Shown: positions 1 through 5,632, numbered from the stretch's first letter. The stretch is 6,452 nucleotides of DNA from Alphaproteobacteria bacterium (GCA_030428405.1 JAUIEH010000169.1:1-6452); one strand, 5' to 3'. Notes: generated by a model not told the origin, from the letters alone. A program made the numbers and translations.

Positions 1-1065
1 GTTTTTGTTGCAGGTGATGTGCGCGCGTTCGAGCGCCACCTCAGCGACGGAGCCCTTCAGCCCCTTTGGCCGCAGATCGACGAGCGCAAGATGGGTGTCG
101 GTGCCGCCGGACACGATGTCCACGCCGCCCTGAACCAGCCTCTCAGCGAGCGTCCTGGCGTTGGCGACGACCTGCCGCGCATAGGCCTTGAAGTCGGGTC
201 TGAGCGCCTCTCCGAACGCGACCGCCTTGCCCGCGATGACATGCATCAAAGGCCCGCCCTGCAGGCCCGGAAAGACGGCGGAGTCGATCTTCTTCGCGAT
301 GTCGGCGTCATTGGTCAGAACCATGCCGCCGCGCGGGCCGCGCAGGGTCTTATGCGTCGTCGTCGTGGCGACATGGGCGTAGTCGAGCGGATTGTCGTGA
401 ACGCCGCCCGCCACGAGACCGGCGAAATGCGCCATGTCGACCCAAAAGATCGCGCCGACCTCGTCTGCGATTTCGCGGAAAGTCTTGAAGTCGATGGCGC
501 GCGAATATGCCGAACCGCCGGCGATGATCAGGCGCGGGTTATGCGCGCGCGCCATCTCCCGAACTTGATCGAAATCGATCCGCCCATCGGCTTCGCGCAC
601 GCCATAGGCATGAGCGTCAAACCATTTTCCGGACATGTTCGGTCGCGCGCCGTGGGTGAGATGACCGCCCGCATCGAGGCTCATGCCGAGAATGGAATCG
701 CCCGGCTTGGCCAGCGCGAGCATCACAGACTGATTGGCCTGGCTGCCGGAGCTCGGCTGAACATTCGCGAAACCGGCGTTGAACAGCTGTTTGGCCCGGC
801 TGCGCGCGAGCTCCTCGACGACGTCGACTTCGCCGCAGCCGCCGTAATAACGACGCCCCGGATAGCCTTCGGCGTATTTATTGGTCAAAGGCGAGCCGAC
901 GGCCTGCAAAACCGCTTTGGAAACAATGTTTTCCGACGCGATCAGCTCGATTTCGTCTTGCTGGCGGCGCGTTTCAGCGTTGATCGCAGCGGCGATGTCA
1001 GGATCGACATCACCCAGCGCATCGCTGAAAAAGCCGCTGGATGCCGTCACCGCTTCATCTGCCAT
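1..1065 (-). CDS. glyA: Serine hydroxymethyltransferase (GlyA), 3'-truncated by window edge
   Basis: Cytosolic PLP enzyme that interconverts serine plus tetrahydrofolate with glycine plus 5,10-methylene-THF. It feeds glycine and one-carbon metabolism, and the serine cycle in methylotrophs. Reading the reverse strand from the ATG at 1065 gives 355 uninterrupted codons to the edge; the family is about 420-435 residues, so roughly 70-80 C-terminal residues are missing. Visible motifs are IELIASEN (residues 39-46), TNKYAEGYPGRRYYGG (61-76), SSGSQANQ (105-112), GGHLTHG (133-139), VDMAHFAGLVAGG (209-221), and the PLP-lysine motif TTTTHKTLRGPRGG with K239. PGLQGGPLMH lies at 266-275. An AAGG lies about 10 nt upstream of the ATG, and the N-terminus matches family length. 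A consensus-like minus-strand promoter lies about 160 nt upstream. Transcribed divergently from mucR. Identification is secure from motifs alone. Confidence 0.96.
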   Translation of the reverse strand, partial: MADEAVTASSGFFSDALGDVDPDIAAAINAETRRQQDEIELIASENIVSKAVLQAVGSPLTNKYAEGYPGRRYYGGCGEVDVVEELARSRAKQLFNAGFANVQPSSGSQANQSVMLALAKPGDSILGMSLDAGGHLTHGARPNMSGKWFDAHAYGVREADGRIDFDQVREMARAHNPRLIIAGGSAYSRAIDFKTFREIADEVGAIFWVDMAHFAGLVAGGVHDNPLDYAHVATTTTHKTLRGPRGGMVLTNDADIAKKIDSAVFPGLQGGPLMHVIAGKAVAFGEALRPDFKAYARQVVANARTLAERLVQGGVDIVSGGTDTHLALVDLRPKGLKGSVAEVALERAHITCNKN

Positions 1066-1189
1066 GGACGCCCGACCTTTCGTGTTTTAGTTCTTTCCAA
1101 CCGCTACATATCGGGGACCGCGCGCTTCGATCAACTGTCAGCGAACCTGACCTCGATGTCGCGATCCTGCGGCTCCAAATCGACAAATT

Positions 1190-1204
1190 TTTTCGATTCG
1201 AAAA
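1190..1204. promoter_or_regulatory. AT-rich 15-bp palindrome in the glyA-mucR divergent region
   Basis: TTTTCGA-T-TCGAAAA is a perfect inverted repeat with one central base. It lies in the AT-rich stretch of about 80 bp (roughly 1185-1265) of an otherwise GC-rich window. MucR/Ros proteins are known to bind AT-rich sites and to repress their own genes, so this is a plausible MucR target. That assignment is inference. Confidence 0.4.
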
Positions 1205-1212
1205 TTTTGGTT

Positions 1213-1249
1213 TGCACTTCCATTATATTTTTGACTACTTGTGCACTTC
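1213..1249. repeat. Direct repeat TGCACTTC flanking the glyA promoter
   Basis: TGCACTTC occurs at 1213-1220 and again at 1242-1249, 29 bp start to start. On the minus strand these read GAAGTGCA: one copy overlaps the -35 box of the proposed glyA promoter and the other sits just after its -10 box. The placement suggests an operator pair, but no regulator is identified. Confidence 0.45.
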
Positions 1250-1251
1250 AA
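1222..1251 (-). promoter_or_regulatory. Probable sigma70-type promoter of glyA
   Basis: On the minus strand a -35-like TTGAAG (1251-1246) is followed by an 18-nt spacer and a perfect -10 hexamer TATAAT (1227-1222). This is the best promoter match between the two divergent genes. Transcription would begin near 1215 and leave a 5' leader of about 150 nt before glyA. Inferred from consensus match only. Confidence 0.6.
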
Positions 1252-1298
1252 ATTTCTTCTTTTGCAATCTTGGAACGTCGCAGCGTGAGGATTAAAGC

Positions 1299-1751
1299 AT
1301 GACCGACGAGGCCACTTCGACAGACGAGTCCGGCGAACCTGAGATCACGGCGGAAGACGTGATGCAAATGACCGCAGACATTGTTGCATCCTTCGTCAGC
1401 AACAACACGGTGCCGGCTGACAACGTGCCCGACATTATTCGTCAGATTCACACTGAAGTGCACCGCCTCGCCGTTGCGCCGCTCGATAGGCCGCAAGAAA
1501 AGTCCAAGCCCGCCGTTCCGATCTCCAAGTCGATCACGGATGACCACATCATCTGTCTGGAAGACGGCAAGAAGCTCAAAATGCTCAAGCGCTATCTGCG
1601 CACGACTTACGGCATGACGCCGGAGGAATATCGCCGCAAATGGGGTTTGCCGGCCGATTATCCGATGGTTGCGCCGAACTACGCCAAGCGGCGTTCGGAA
1701 TACGCCAAGCAGATCGGCCTCGGCCGCGGCGTGCGGCGCAAAGGCGCATAA
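1299..1751 (+). CDS. mucR: MucR/Ros-family transcriptional regulator with degenerate zinc ligands
   Basis: 150-residue DNA-binding protein of the alphaproteobacterial MucR/Ros family, global regulators of surface polysaccharide, motility and host-interaction genes that behave as H-NS-like binders of AT-rich DNA. The N-terminal half (about 15-60) matches the MucR oligomerisation region, with EITAEDVMQMTADIVASFVSNN. The C-terminal zinc-finger-like domain spans about 82-142 and ends in the family signature MTPEEYRRKWGLPADYPMVA followed by PNYAKRRSEYAKQIGLG. Of the classical Ros ligands (C-x2-C-x9-H-x3/4-H), only Cys86 is kept: position 89 is Asp, 99 is Tyr, and 103-104 are Thr-Tyr. Metal binding is therefore unlikely; zinc-free folding is known for some Mesorhizobium Ml proteins of this family. 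GAGG at 1287-1290, 8 nt before the ATG, supports the start. Monocistronic, ending at a strong terminator. Confidence 0.93.
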   Translation: MTDEATSTDESGEPEITAEDVMQMTADIVASFVSNNTVPADNVPDIIRQIHTEVHRLAVAPLDRPQEKSKPAVPISKSITDDHIICLEDGKKLKMLKRYLRTTYGMTPEEYRRKWGLPADYPMVAPNYAKRRSEYAKQIGLGRGVRRKGA

Positions 1752-1754
1752 GCG

Positions 1755-1788
1755 TAAAATCCAATCAGGCGATGAAGCCTTGATTTGG
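1755..1788 (-). terminator. Possible terminator of the hemA-small-ORF operon
   Basis: Read on minus, 1788-1777 (CCAAATCAAGGC) pairs with 1770-1761 (GCCTGATTGG) around a 6-nt loop, with small bulges on one arm. ATTTTA follows at 1760-1755. The stop codon of the small gene (1767-1765) lies in the stem. The bulged stem and short T run make this weaker than the mucR terminator next to it. Confidence 0.45.
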
Positions 1789-2019
1789 CGGCCGGTCCTT
1801 GCGATCGGCCGCTTTTTTGCGCCGGTACATCACGTGAGCGAGCTTGGACGTGGCGAGGCGTTCAATGTCGCGGCGCGCCGCATTGGCGGGCGCGATCACG
1901 ACCGCCTCGACGCCGGTCTCCGCATCGACCGCGCAGCCGCGCGCGAAATCGCCTAATATTGTAATTTCCACGATGATCTCGCGGCCTTCGAGAATGGCGT
2001 TGGGATCGCCGTCGCTCAT
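1765..2019 (-). CDS. Small conserved alphaproteobacterial protein coupled to hemA (DUF6898-like)
   Basis: 84-residue protein of unknown function. The core, about residues 12-66, runs REIIVEITILGDFARGCAVD, then AETGVEAVVIAPANAARRDIERLATSKLAHVM. This resembles the small one-domain DUF6898 proteins of Alphaproteobacteria, with a beta-rich start, a D-A-E-T-G-V-E turn and a closing helix; the family name is from memory. It has no signal peptide or membrane segment, so it is probably cytosolic. Its ATG overlaps the hemA stop as ATGA (2019-2016), a classic sign of translational coupling. The basic tail from about residue 68 (RRKKAADRKDRPPNQGFIA) is encoded by DNA that also forms the mucR terminator hairpin, so it is probably not conserved. 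A role near heme synthesis is only guilt by association. Confidence 0.72.
   Translation of the reverse strand: MSDGDPNAILEGREIIVEITILGDFARGCAVDAETGVEAVVIAPANAARRDIERLATSKLAHVMYRRKKAADRKDRPPNQGFIA
1788..1818 (+). terminator. Rho-independent terminator of mucR
   Basis: A 10-bp stem, 1788-1797 (GCGGCCGGTC) with 1803-1812 (GATCGGCCGC, one G-T pair), closes a 5-nt loop and is followed immediately by TTTTTT at 1813-1818. It begins 37 nt after the mucR stop. The hairpin lies inside the coding 3' end of the convergent minus-strand gene at 1765-2019. Confidence 0.88.
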
Positions 2020-3230
2020 GCGGCCACGCGTTTCATGTGATGACGCACCCAGAGCTCGTCCAAAGCGCTCATCAGCTCATCCAGCATCGCATCGTCGTGC
2101 AGCGGCGACGGCGTAAAGCGCAGTCGCTCCGTGCCGCGCGGCACGGTCGGATAATTAATCGGCTGAACGTAAATTCCGTACTCGTTCAACAGATTGTCGC
2201 TGATCGCCTTGGTGCAGCGCGGATCACCTATCATCAACGGCACGATATGGGTGACTGACGGACCGACCGGGAAGCCCGCCGCGCGCAGACGCGCCTTCAT
2301 GACCGCGGCGCGTTCTTGATGTTGCGCGCGCAATTCCGGGCTCCGGCGCAAATGACGCACGCTCGCCAGCGCGCCAGCCGCAACAGCGGGCGCAAGCGCG
2401 GTCGTGAAGATGAAGCCCGAGGCCGTGCAGCGTATGGCGTCAGTGATGGATTGTTCCGCCGCGATATAGCCGCCCATCACGCCGAACGCCTTGCCGAGCG
2501 TGCCTTCAATGATGTCGATGCGGTCTGCGACGCCTTCGCGCTCCGCCACGCCCGCGCCGGTCGCGCCGTAAAGTCCGACGGCGTGCACTTCATCGAGATA
2601 GGTCAGAGCGCCGTAGCGATCGGCGAGATCGCAAATCGCTTCGATCGGGGCGATGTCGCCATCCATCGAATAGACCGACTCGAACGCGATCAGCTTGGGC
2701 GCATCCGCCGGCGCCGCGCGCAACAGGCTTTCGAGATGTTCGAGATCGTTGTGCCGGAATATGCGCTTTTCACAGCCGCCCGCGCGAATGCCCGCGATCA
2801 TCGAGGCGTGATTGTCGGCGTCGGAGAAAATGATCAGGCCCGGCAGAATTTTGGCGAGCGAGCTGAGCGTGGCCTCATTGGCGATATAGCCGGAGGTGAA
2901 GACCAGAGCGCCGCTCTTATTGTGCAGGCTCGCAAGCTCGGCTTCCAGATCGACGTGATACCAGGTCGTGCCCGAGATATTGCGCGTGCCGCCTGCGCCC
3001 GCCCCGGCCGTTTCTATGGCGTCGCGCATCGCGTCGAGAACGACGGGATGTTGGCCCATGCCGAGATAATCGTTGGAGCACCAGACGGTGATTTCGCGTT
3101 CGCCCTCAGGAGAGCGCCACACCGCTTTGGGAAAGTCGCCGCGACGCCGGCGCACATCGGTGAAGACGCGATAGCGCCCCTCATCTCTAACGCCTTCGAC
3201 TGCGGCGCGAAATTTGGCGAGATAGTCCAT
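2016..3230 (-). CDS. hemA: 5-aminolevulinate synthase (ALAS)
   Basis: PLP enzyme of the alpha-oxoamine synthase family. It condenses glycine with succinyl-CoA to give 5-aminolevulinate, CO2 and CoA, the first step of C4-pathway tetrapyrrole synthesis, typical of Alphaproteobacteria and mitochondria. The 404 residues match the family's usual ~400. Visible features are the opening MDYLAKF and EGRYRVF, WCSNDYLGMGQHP (50-62), GTRNISGT (81-88), HNKSGALVFTSGYIAN (103-118), and DADNHASMI (137-145) with H141, which stacks on the cofactor. Next come YLDEVHAVGLYG (211-222) with D213 and H216, EGTLGKAFGVMGGY (242-255) with Schiff-base K247, and ERLRFTPSPLH (368-378). The ATG at 3230 lacks a strong Shine-Dalgarno but gives the usual family N-terminus. 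The 3' end overlaps the next small gene by ATGA. An Irr-box-like sequence lies about 50 nt upstream. Confidence 0.97.
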   Translation of the reverse strand: MDYLAKFRAAVEGVRDEGRYRVFTDVRRRRGDFPKAVWRSPEGEREITVWCSNDYLGMGQHPVVLDAMRDAIETAGAGAGGTRNISGTTWYHVDLEAELASLHNKSGALVFTSGYIANEATLSSLAKILPGLIIFSDADNHASMIAGIRAGGCEKRIFRHNDLEHLESLLRAAPADAPKLIAFESVYSMDGDIAPIEAICDLADRYGALTYLDEVHAVGLYGATGAGVAEREGVADRIDIIEGTLGKAFGVMGGYIAAEQSITDAIRCTASGFIFTTALAPAVAAGALASVRHLRRSPELRAQHQERAAVMKARLRAAGFPVGPSVTHIVPLMIGDPRCTKAISDNLLNEYGIYVQPINYPTVPRGTERLRFTPSPLHDDAMLDELMSALDELWVRHHMKRVAA

Positions 3231-3280
3231 CGCATCACCGGCGCGGCTCCGCCGCCCGTCCCGATCCAGCCCTCTGGCTC

Positions 3281-3298
3281 TTTAGAACGGTTACATAA
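3281..3298. promoter_or_regulatory. Irr/ICE-like element upstream of hemA (imperfect)
   Basis: TTTAGAA-CGG-TTACATAA has a full left half-site of the rhizobial iron control element (consensus about TTTAGAA-N3-TTCTAAA, from memory), but the right half matches at only about 4 of 7 positions. It overlaps GTTA-CA-TAAC (3290-3299), a short inverted repeat. Irr control of heme genes is known in Hyphomicrobiales, so the location is sensible. The match is partial and the assignment is inference. Confidence 0.35.
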
Positions 3299-3310
3299 CG
3301 CGATTTAGCG

Positions 3311-3343
3311 CTCGCCCACAAAGGGCGAGATCGCCGCAGGCGA
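3311..3343. other. Two tandem short hairpins between ldtR and hemA
   Basis: CTCGCCC-ACAAA-GGGCGAG (3311-3329) has a 7-bp stem, and TCGCC-GCA-GGCGA (3331-3343) a 5-bp stem. They begin about 20 nt after the ldtR stop on the minus strand. No T run follows on that strand, so they are at best a weak or factor-assisted terminator for ldtR, or structure near the hemA promoter. Confidence 0.35.
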
Positions 3344-3363
3344 CGTTTTTCGACAGACTTCGC

Positions 3364-3867
3364 TTAGAGGCGGTAGCGGATGTGGTCGGCCCAGAAGCGC
3401 TCAAGGCGCGCCAGCGCATTGTTGACGTCGTCCAGACCGTCCGCCGTCAGCTCGGCGACCGGGCCAAGCGAGACCAAATGACGCTCGAACAGATCGGCGA
3501 CCATGTCGCGCGTGGTGCGGCCGGCTTCCGTCAGGCTGACCTTGACCGAGCGACGATCGCTCGCGCAGCGCTGATGGTGAAGATAGCCGCCTTCGACGAG
3601 CTTCTTGAGGTTATAGGAAACGTTCGAGCCAAGATAATGCCCGCGCGAGCGCAGCTCGCCCGCCGACAGTTCTTCGTCGCCGATATTGAAGAGCAGCAAC
3701 GCCTGGACGCTGTTGATGTCGCCCCGGCCATTGCGGTCGAGTTCATCCTTGATGACGTCGAGCAGCTGACGGTGGAGACGCTCGACCATGCGCAGCGTGG
3801 TCCGATAGGTCGTCTTCAAGTCCAGCTTGGAGCTCTCGTCAGCGCTCTGGTTCAATGCAGCCGTCAT
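3364..3867 (-). CDS. ldtR: MarR-family winged-helix regulator, LdtR-like
   Basis: 167-residue cytosolic dimeric repressor/activator type. The MarR fold is visible: the dimerisation helix RTTLRMVERLHRQLLDVIKDEL (about 22-43), INSVQALLLFNIGDEELSAGELRSR (51-75), the recognition helix GHYLGSNVSYNLKKLVEGGYL (76-96), the wing with CASDRRSVKVSLT (101-113), and the C-terminal dimer helix ending ARLERFWADHIRYRL. The QALLLFNIGD and YLGSNVSYNLKKLVE segments resemble LdtR, known from Liberibacter and rhizobia as a regulator of an L,D-transpeptidase gene and stress tolerance. No transpeptidase gene is in this window, so the target is unknown. I chose the ATG at 3867 because GGAG lies 5 nt upstream. An in-frame ATG at 3894 would add nine residues but has no Shine-Dalgarno and falls inside a palindrome that looks like an operator. 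Confidence 0.9.
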   Translation of the reverse strand: MTAALNQSADESSKLDLKTTYRTTLRMVERLHRQLLDVIKDELDRNGRGDINSVQALLLFNIGDEELSAGELRSRGHYLGSNVSYNLKKLVEGGYLHHQRCASDRRSVKVSLTEAGRTTRDMVADLFERHLVSLGPVAELTADGLDDVNNALARLERFWADHIRYRL

Positions 3868-3886
3868 GTCCGCTCCGCAACCCTCA

Positions 3887-3901
3887 CCAATCATTGATTG
3901 G
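3887..3901. promoter_or_regulatory. Perfect 15-bp palindrome, probable LdtR/MarR operator
   Basis: CCAATCA-T-TGATTGG is a perfect inverted repeat with one central base, 19 nt upstream of the preferred ldtR ATG. MarR regulators commonly autoregulate through palindromes of this size near their own promoters. A second, shorter palindrome lies at 3928-3938. Confidence 0.6.
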
Positions 3902-3927
3902 GACCATAGCGGCGAAGACCTAAGGCG

Positions 3928-3938
3928 AGCTTAAAGCT
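3928..3938. promoter_or_regulatory. Second palindrome upstream of ldtR
   Basis: AGCTT-A-AAGCT is a perfect 11-bp inverted repeat whose centre is 39 bp from the centre of the 15-bp palindrome. Its sequence differs from that site, so it may be a separate site or chance. Confidence 0.3.
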
Positions 3939-3974
3939 AACGAAAATCGCTCAGCTTGTTCGAAAATTGCGCGC

Positions 3975-3993
3975 AAGACGCATACGGCGTCTT
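3975..3993 (-). terminator. Possible terminator hairpin after mmsB
   Basis: AAGACGC-ATACG-GCGTCTT, a perfect 7-bp stem with a 5-nt loop, begins 7 nt after the mmsB stop. On the minus strand it is followed by GCGCGCAATTTTCG, so the T run is displaced by about nine bases. Weak intrinsic terminator or 3'-end stabilising stem. Confidence 0.45.
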
Positions 3994-4000
3994 CAGCATA

Positions 4001-4900
4001 TCAGTCCTTGGACCACTCGCCGGCGAGCATTTTTATAATGCCGGAGAAGTCCTTAGAGCCGCCGCCGGCGGCGTCGAACAATGCATAAAGTGCGGAGGCT
4101 TCCGCGCCCAGCGGCGTGGAGGCGCCGGCCTGTGCGGCGGCTTCCTGCGCAAGACGCAAATCCTTGAGCATCATCGCGACGGCGAAGCCTGGCTCGTAAT
4201 CGCGATTGGCCGGGCTGGCCGGAACCGGGCCGGGAACCGGGCAATAGCTCGTCATCGACCAGCACTGGCCCGAGGCCTTTGAGGAGATGTCGAAAAACAC
4301 TTGCGGATCGAGGCCCAGTTTCTGCGCGAGGTTGAACGCCTCGGCCGTACCGATCATCGAAACGCCAAGCAGCATGTTGTTGCAGATCTTGGCCGCCTGC
4401 CCCGTGCCGGGTCCGCCGGCGTGAATGACGACCTTGCCCATATGCTGCAGGACCTGCTCAGCACGCGCGAAGGCGTCATCCGGCCCGCCGACCATGAAGG
4501 TCAGGCTCGCGCCAGAGGCCGCCGCCACGCCGCCGGAGACCGGCGCGTCGACCATGGCGAAACCGCGCTCGGCCGCAGCGCCCGCGACGACGCGCGCGCT
4601 TTCAACGTCCACGGTCGAACAGTCGATGAACAAGGCGCCGGCGGGCGCGAGATCGAACACTCCGCCAGCGTCCATATAGACGCTGCGCACATGCTTGCCG
4701 GCCGGCAGCATGCTGACGACCGCCTCGGCGCCCTCCACCGCTTCCGCGATGGCCGCTGCGGGTCGGCATCCAGCGGCCGCGGCGCGCTCACGCGCGTCCG
4801 CGGACAGATCAAAGGCCCGCACGCTGACGCCGGCCTTGGCCAGATTGGCCGCCATCGGCCCGCCCATATTGCCTAGACCGATAAAGGCGACGTCAGTCAT
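4001..4900 (-). CDS. mmsB: 3-hydroxyisobutyrate dehydrogenase (MmsB)
   Basis: Soluble NAD-dependent beta-hydroxyacid dehydrogenase that oxidises 3-hydroxyisobutyrate to methylmalonate semialdehyde in valine breakdown. 299 residues, normal for the family. The N-terminal Rossmann domain has FIGLGNMGGPMAANL (6-20), with D31 ending the second strand as expected for NAD preference. The substrate-binding signature DAPVSGGVAAASGASLTFMVGG lies at 118-139. Catalytic K171 is in GTGQAAKICNNMLLG (165-179). SGQCWSMTSYCPVPGPVPAS (210-229) and the PANRDYEPGF stretch (230-239) are characteristic of MmsB rather than of tartronate semialdehyde or glyoxylate reductases. GAGGAG lies 6 nt before the ATG. It follows the DUF805 gene by only 21 nt, suggesting co-transcription, and the gene for the preceding enzyme of the pathway lies one gene upstream. 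Confidence 0.94.
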   Translation of the reverse strand: MTDVAFIGLGNMGGPMAANLAKAGVSVRAFDLSADARERAAAAGCRPAAAIAEAVEGAEAVVSMLPAGKHVRSVYMDAGGVFDLAPAGALFIDCSTVDVESARVVAGAAAERGFAMVDAPVSGGVAAASGASLTFMVGGPDDAFARAEQVLQHMGKVVIHAGGPGTGQAAKICNNMLLGVSMIGTAEAFNLAQKLGLDPQVFFDISSKASGQCWSMTSYCPVPGPVPASPANRDYEPGFAVAMMLKDLRLAQEAAAQAGASTPLGAEASALYALFDAAGGGSKDFSGIIKMLAGEWSKD

Positions 4901-4921
4901 GTGCGGCTCCTCGCAGTGGCT

Positions 4922-5563
4922 TTAGACCGCTCCTGGCGCAGCGGGCGGCAGCGGCTTGGGATACGGCCCGTACTGGTTGGTCTGCAGCTGCGACGGGATC
5001 AGGCCGATGATGAGCATGAACAGACCGCCGATATAGGGGATGATGCCGATCAGCACGAGCCAGCCCGTCATGCCGACATCGTGCAGCCGCCGGATCGACA
5101 CCGAGATGGCCGGTAGAATGAACGGCAACGCAACCAGAGCCGTGAAGATCGGCAGATAGAAATCGCCCTGCATGAACAGGGACATGTCGAGCACTCCGGC
5201 GACGATCTGCAAAAGCACGAAGAACAGAACGAAGGACCAGTATTCCTTGCGGCGCGCGCGGCCATTGCCGTCGACATATTTGCCCATGCATTTCATGAAG
5301 TAGCCCCACAGGCTGAGGTCTTCATTCGTGCTTTGCAGCGGTGCGGCGGCTGCGGCGGCGGGCGCCGCCTGCGGGACGGGATCGATGAGATAAATCTCGC
5401 GCGCGACGCCGGGCTCGGAATTGTCGAAATCAACCCGCGTGCCGCGTTCGATATGGGCGAGCTGCTTCAGATCGGCGCGCGTGAACGTGTAGCGATTATT
5501 GTCATCGCCGCTGATCAGGCCTTCGCCGGAATTGTCGTCGTAACGAAAGACTTCGCCTCGCAT
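4922..5563 (-). CDS. Cold-shock-like domain fused to DUF805 inner-membrane protein
   Basis: 213-residue two-part protein of unknown function. Residues 1-62 (MRGEVFRYDDNSGEGLISGD onward, with RYTFTRADL and GTRVDF) resemble a compact cold-shock/OB-fold domain, including the GxGxI turn and the aromatic YTF strand. An Ala/Pro-rich linker spans about 63-76. Residues 85-205 are DUF805: YFMKCMGKYVDGNGRARRKEYW (88-109), three hydrophobic segments (about 109-130, 136-154 and 167-190), the signature SIRRLHDVGMTGW (156-168), and the closing TNQYGPYPKP. The N-terminal domain probably faces the cytoplasm. The tail is Pro/Ala-rich. AGAGGGG lies 8 nt before the ATG. It sits between two valine-degradation genes, probably co-transcribed with mmsB, but nothing in the sequence ties it to that pathway. 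Confidence 0.88.
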   Translation of the reverse strand: MRGEVFRYDDNSGEGLISGDDNNRYTFTRADLKQLAHIERGTRVDFDNSEPGVAREIYLIDPVPQAAPAAAAAAPLQSTNEDLSLWGYFMKCMGKYVDGNGRARRKEYWSFVLFFVLLQIVAGVLDMSLFMQGDFYLPIFTALVALPFILPAISVSIRRLHDVGMTGWLVLIGIIPYIGGLFMLIIGLIPSQLQTNQYGPYPKPLPPAAPGAV

Positions 5564-5585
5564 GGGAAATCCCCTCTGCTGCGCC

Positions 5586-5596
5586 TCAAAATTTGA
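5586..5596. promoter_or_regulatory. Palindrome just upstream of the DUF805 gene
   Basis: TCAAA-A-TTTGA is a perfect 11-bp inverted repeat 22 nt before the DUF805 ATG. Two other palindromes of the same geometry (5 bp, one central base, 5 bp) lie in the same 131-nt gap, at 5633-5643 and 5670-5680. Possible operator; no regulator known. Confidence 0.3.
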
Positions 5597-5632
5597 CCGG
5601 CGCGCAATGACGCGACGCTGCCGCCATGGCCG

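Noticed and set aside
1066..1215. Possible riboswitch in the ~150-nt glyA leader
   Set aside because: I looked for glycine-, SAM- or THF-riboswitch hallmarks and could not recognise a conserved core. The leader length itself depends on a predicted promoter.
1228..1259. Plus-strand mucR promoter starting with TTGACT at 1231
   Set aside because: The -35 match is fair but nothing near a -10 consensus follows at 16-18 nt, so I did not annotate it.
19..1302. Long plus-strand open frame of 427 codons, ending next to the mucR start
   Set aside because: It is antisense to glyA, whose reverse-strand reading gives unmistakable catalytic motifs. The frame's product is Arg/Ala-rich without recognisable domains, as expected for a high-GC shadow frame.
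2316..3308. Plus-strand open frame of 330 codons
   Set aside because: Fully antisense to hemA, with low-complexity Arg/Ala-rich translation and no family resemblance.
3331..3350. Plus-strand hairpin followed by TTTTT, resembling a terminator
   Set aside because: The stem is only 5 bp with two bases before the T run, and no plus-strand gene lies upstream to be terminated.
3382..3897. Plus-strand open frame of 171 codons
   Set aside because: Mirror of the MarR-family gene on the other strand; no ribosome binding site or domain of its own.
4215..4260. Pro-rich YCPVPGPVPASPANR stretch in MmsB as a possible insertion
   Set aside because: This segment is characteristic of genuine 3-hydroxyisobutyrate dehydrogenases and is not unusual.
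4301..4876. Plus-strand open frame of 191 codons
   Set aside because: Antisense to mmsB, whose motifs are complete; codon-bias shadow.
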